Shown: positions 5,255 through 5,617 of the stretch, one piece after another
Layout: each line of letters starts with the position of its first letter
Position numbering within the stretch: position 1 is the stretch's first letter
DNA from: Chitinophaga pinensis
GTDB taxonomy: Bacteria > Bacteroidota > Bacteroidia > Chitinophagales > Chitinophagaceae
Length of the DNA stretch: 5,617 nucleotides
NCBI GenBank assembly: GCA_945866165.1
Contig: CAMBGO010000158.1
Span: 1 to 5,617 of the forward strand
Direction of reading: 5' to 3'
The notes under the pieces: model-generated
The model's input: the letters and a program-made list of their open reading frames with translations, nothing else
Database searches by the model: none
Told to the model about the DNA's origin: nothing
Made by a program: the position numbers and the translations under genes

Positions 5255-5617
5255 TTATTTCCCCAATGGGTCCATTTTTGTTTTTTCTGCTTGCTCTTTG
5301 TATTGCTTCCAACTGCCATCCCTAAATTCGTTCACTTTTTTAACTGCTTCTTCAATCAGCTGAGTAGCTCTTTGAACCAATCCTTTTTCGGTTTCACTTG
5401 GAGCAATTGGTTTTGATGAAATTGCCATATTTGCCAGTTGGTATTGATTCATTACTGTTACTTGTGGAACCTGACCATAGCCTTGTTTCGTCTGTGTTTT
5501 TCCATTGATATATTCCCTTAGGCTTTTGATTTCATCTTGAAGTTTTTTGGTGGTTTTCTTCAATGAATCAATATCGGCACCTTTCATTTCCTTGGTGAAT
5601 TCATCTAATTTTTTACT
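5255..5617 (-). CDS. C-terminal fragment of a larger protein, possibly VPS10/sortilin-type
   Basis: The frame stays open to the window edge, so the 120 residues seen are the end of a longer protein whose start lies outside. An ATG at 5587 exists, but ten sense codons (SKKLDEFTKE) precede it without a stop and read naturally with what follows. The visible part is hydrophilic and helical. It runs from a Lys/Asp/Leu-rich coiled-coil-like segment (DSLKKTTKKLQDEIKSLREY) through a Gln/Pro/Val linker (GYGQVPQVTVMNQYQ). The last 45 residues then carry LVQRATQLIEEAVKKVNEF, SWKQYKEQAEKT and the end DPLGK. From memory, a tail of the form A..VN.F...W..Y.......  closes the VPS10/sortilin-like beta-propeller proteins (annotated as glycosyl hydrolase or BNR) of Bacteroidota. 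No propeller repeat is visible, so this naming is tentative. The partial coding region itself is well supported. Confidence 0.7.
   Translation of the reverse strand, partial: SKKLDEFTKEMKGADIDSLKKTTKKLQDEIKSLREYINGKTQTKQGYGQVPQVTVMNQYQLANMAISSKPIAPSETEKGLVQRATQLIEEAVKKVNEFRDGSWKQYKEQAEKTKMDPLGK

Overview
The window looks like chromosomal DNA from a member of the Bacteroidota. It is AT-rich, has almost no Shine-Dalgarno sequences, and two signal peptides appear to end in a -Q cleavage site (SYAQ, VFSQ). It also encodes a long, divergent PurF-type amidotransferase and a small lipoprotein-like peptide of the kind common in that phylum. No rRNA, tRNA, CRISPR array, transposase or phage gene was seen.

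Region 1 (1-3366, + strand) holds two genes separated by 70 bp. The first is a periplasmic SurA-like parvulin-type peptidyl-prolyl isomerase with a signal peptide and two PPIase-like repeats. The second is a 615-residue amidophosphoribosyltransferase-type protein that is clearly homologous to PurF but has insertions and altered active-site surroundings.

Region 2 (3367-3644) is a gap where genes converge. It holds six head-to-tail 7-bp units forming a 42-bp array just after the purF-type gene. On the minus strand it also holds a 35-codon stub with a good signal peptide that stops about 15 residues after cleavage, probably the 5' remnant of a secreted-enzyme gene.

Region 3 (3645-4709, - strand) is a GT-B fold glycosyltransferase of the MurG/UGT (GT28/GT1-like) type, apparently starting with GTG.

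Region 4 (4710-5193) is a divergent intergenic region followed by two tiny + strand genes 7 bp apart: a 44-residue Cys-containing lipoprotein-like peptide and an 82-residue protein I do not recognise. A long imperfect inverted repeat beginning in the stop codon of the 82-residue gene separates it from the convergent minus-strand gene.

Region 5 (5255-5617, - strand) is the C-terminal part of a larger protein that runs off the window, tentatively the tail of a Bacteroidota VPS10/sortilin-type beta-propeller protein.

The genes do not form one pathway: they are envelope protein folding, purine-type amidotransfer, glycosyl transfer and small unknowns. I found no convincing new multi-gene system. 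The best leads are the divergent PurF, the two-gene small-ORF unit, the decayed secreted-gene stub and the heptamer array.
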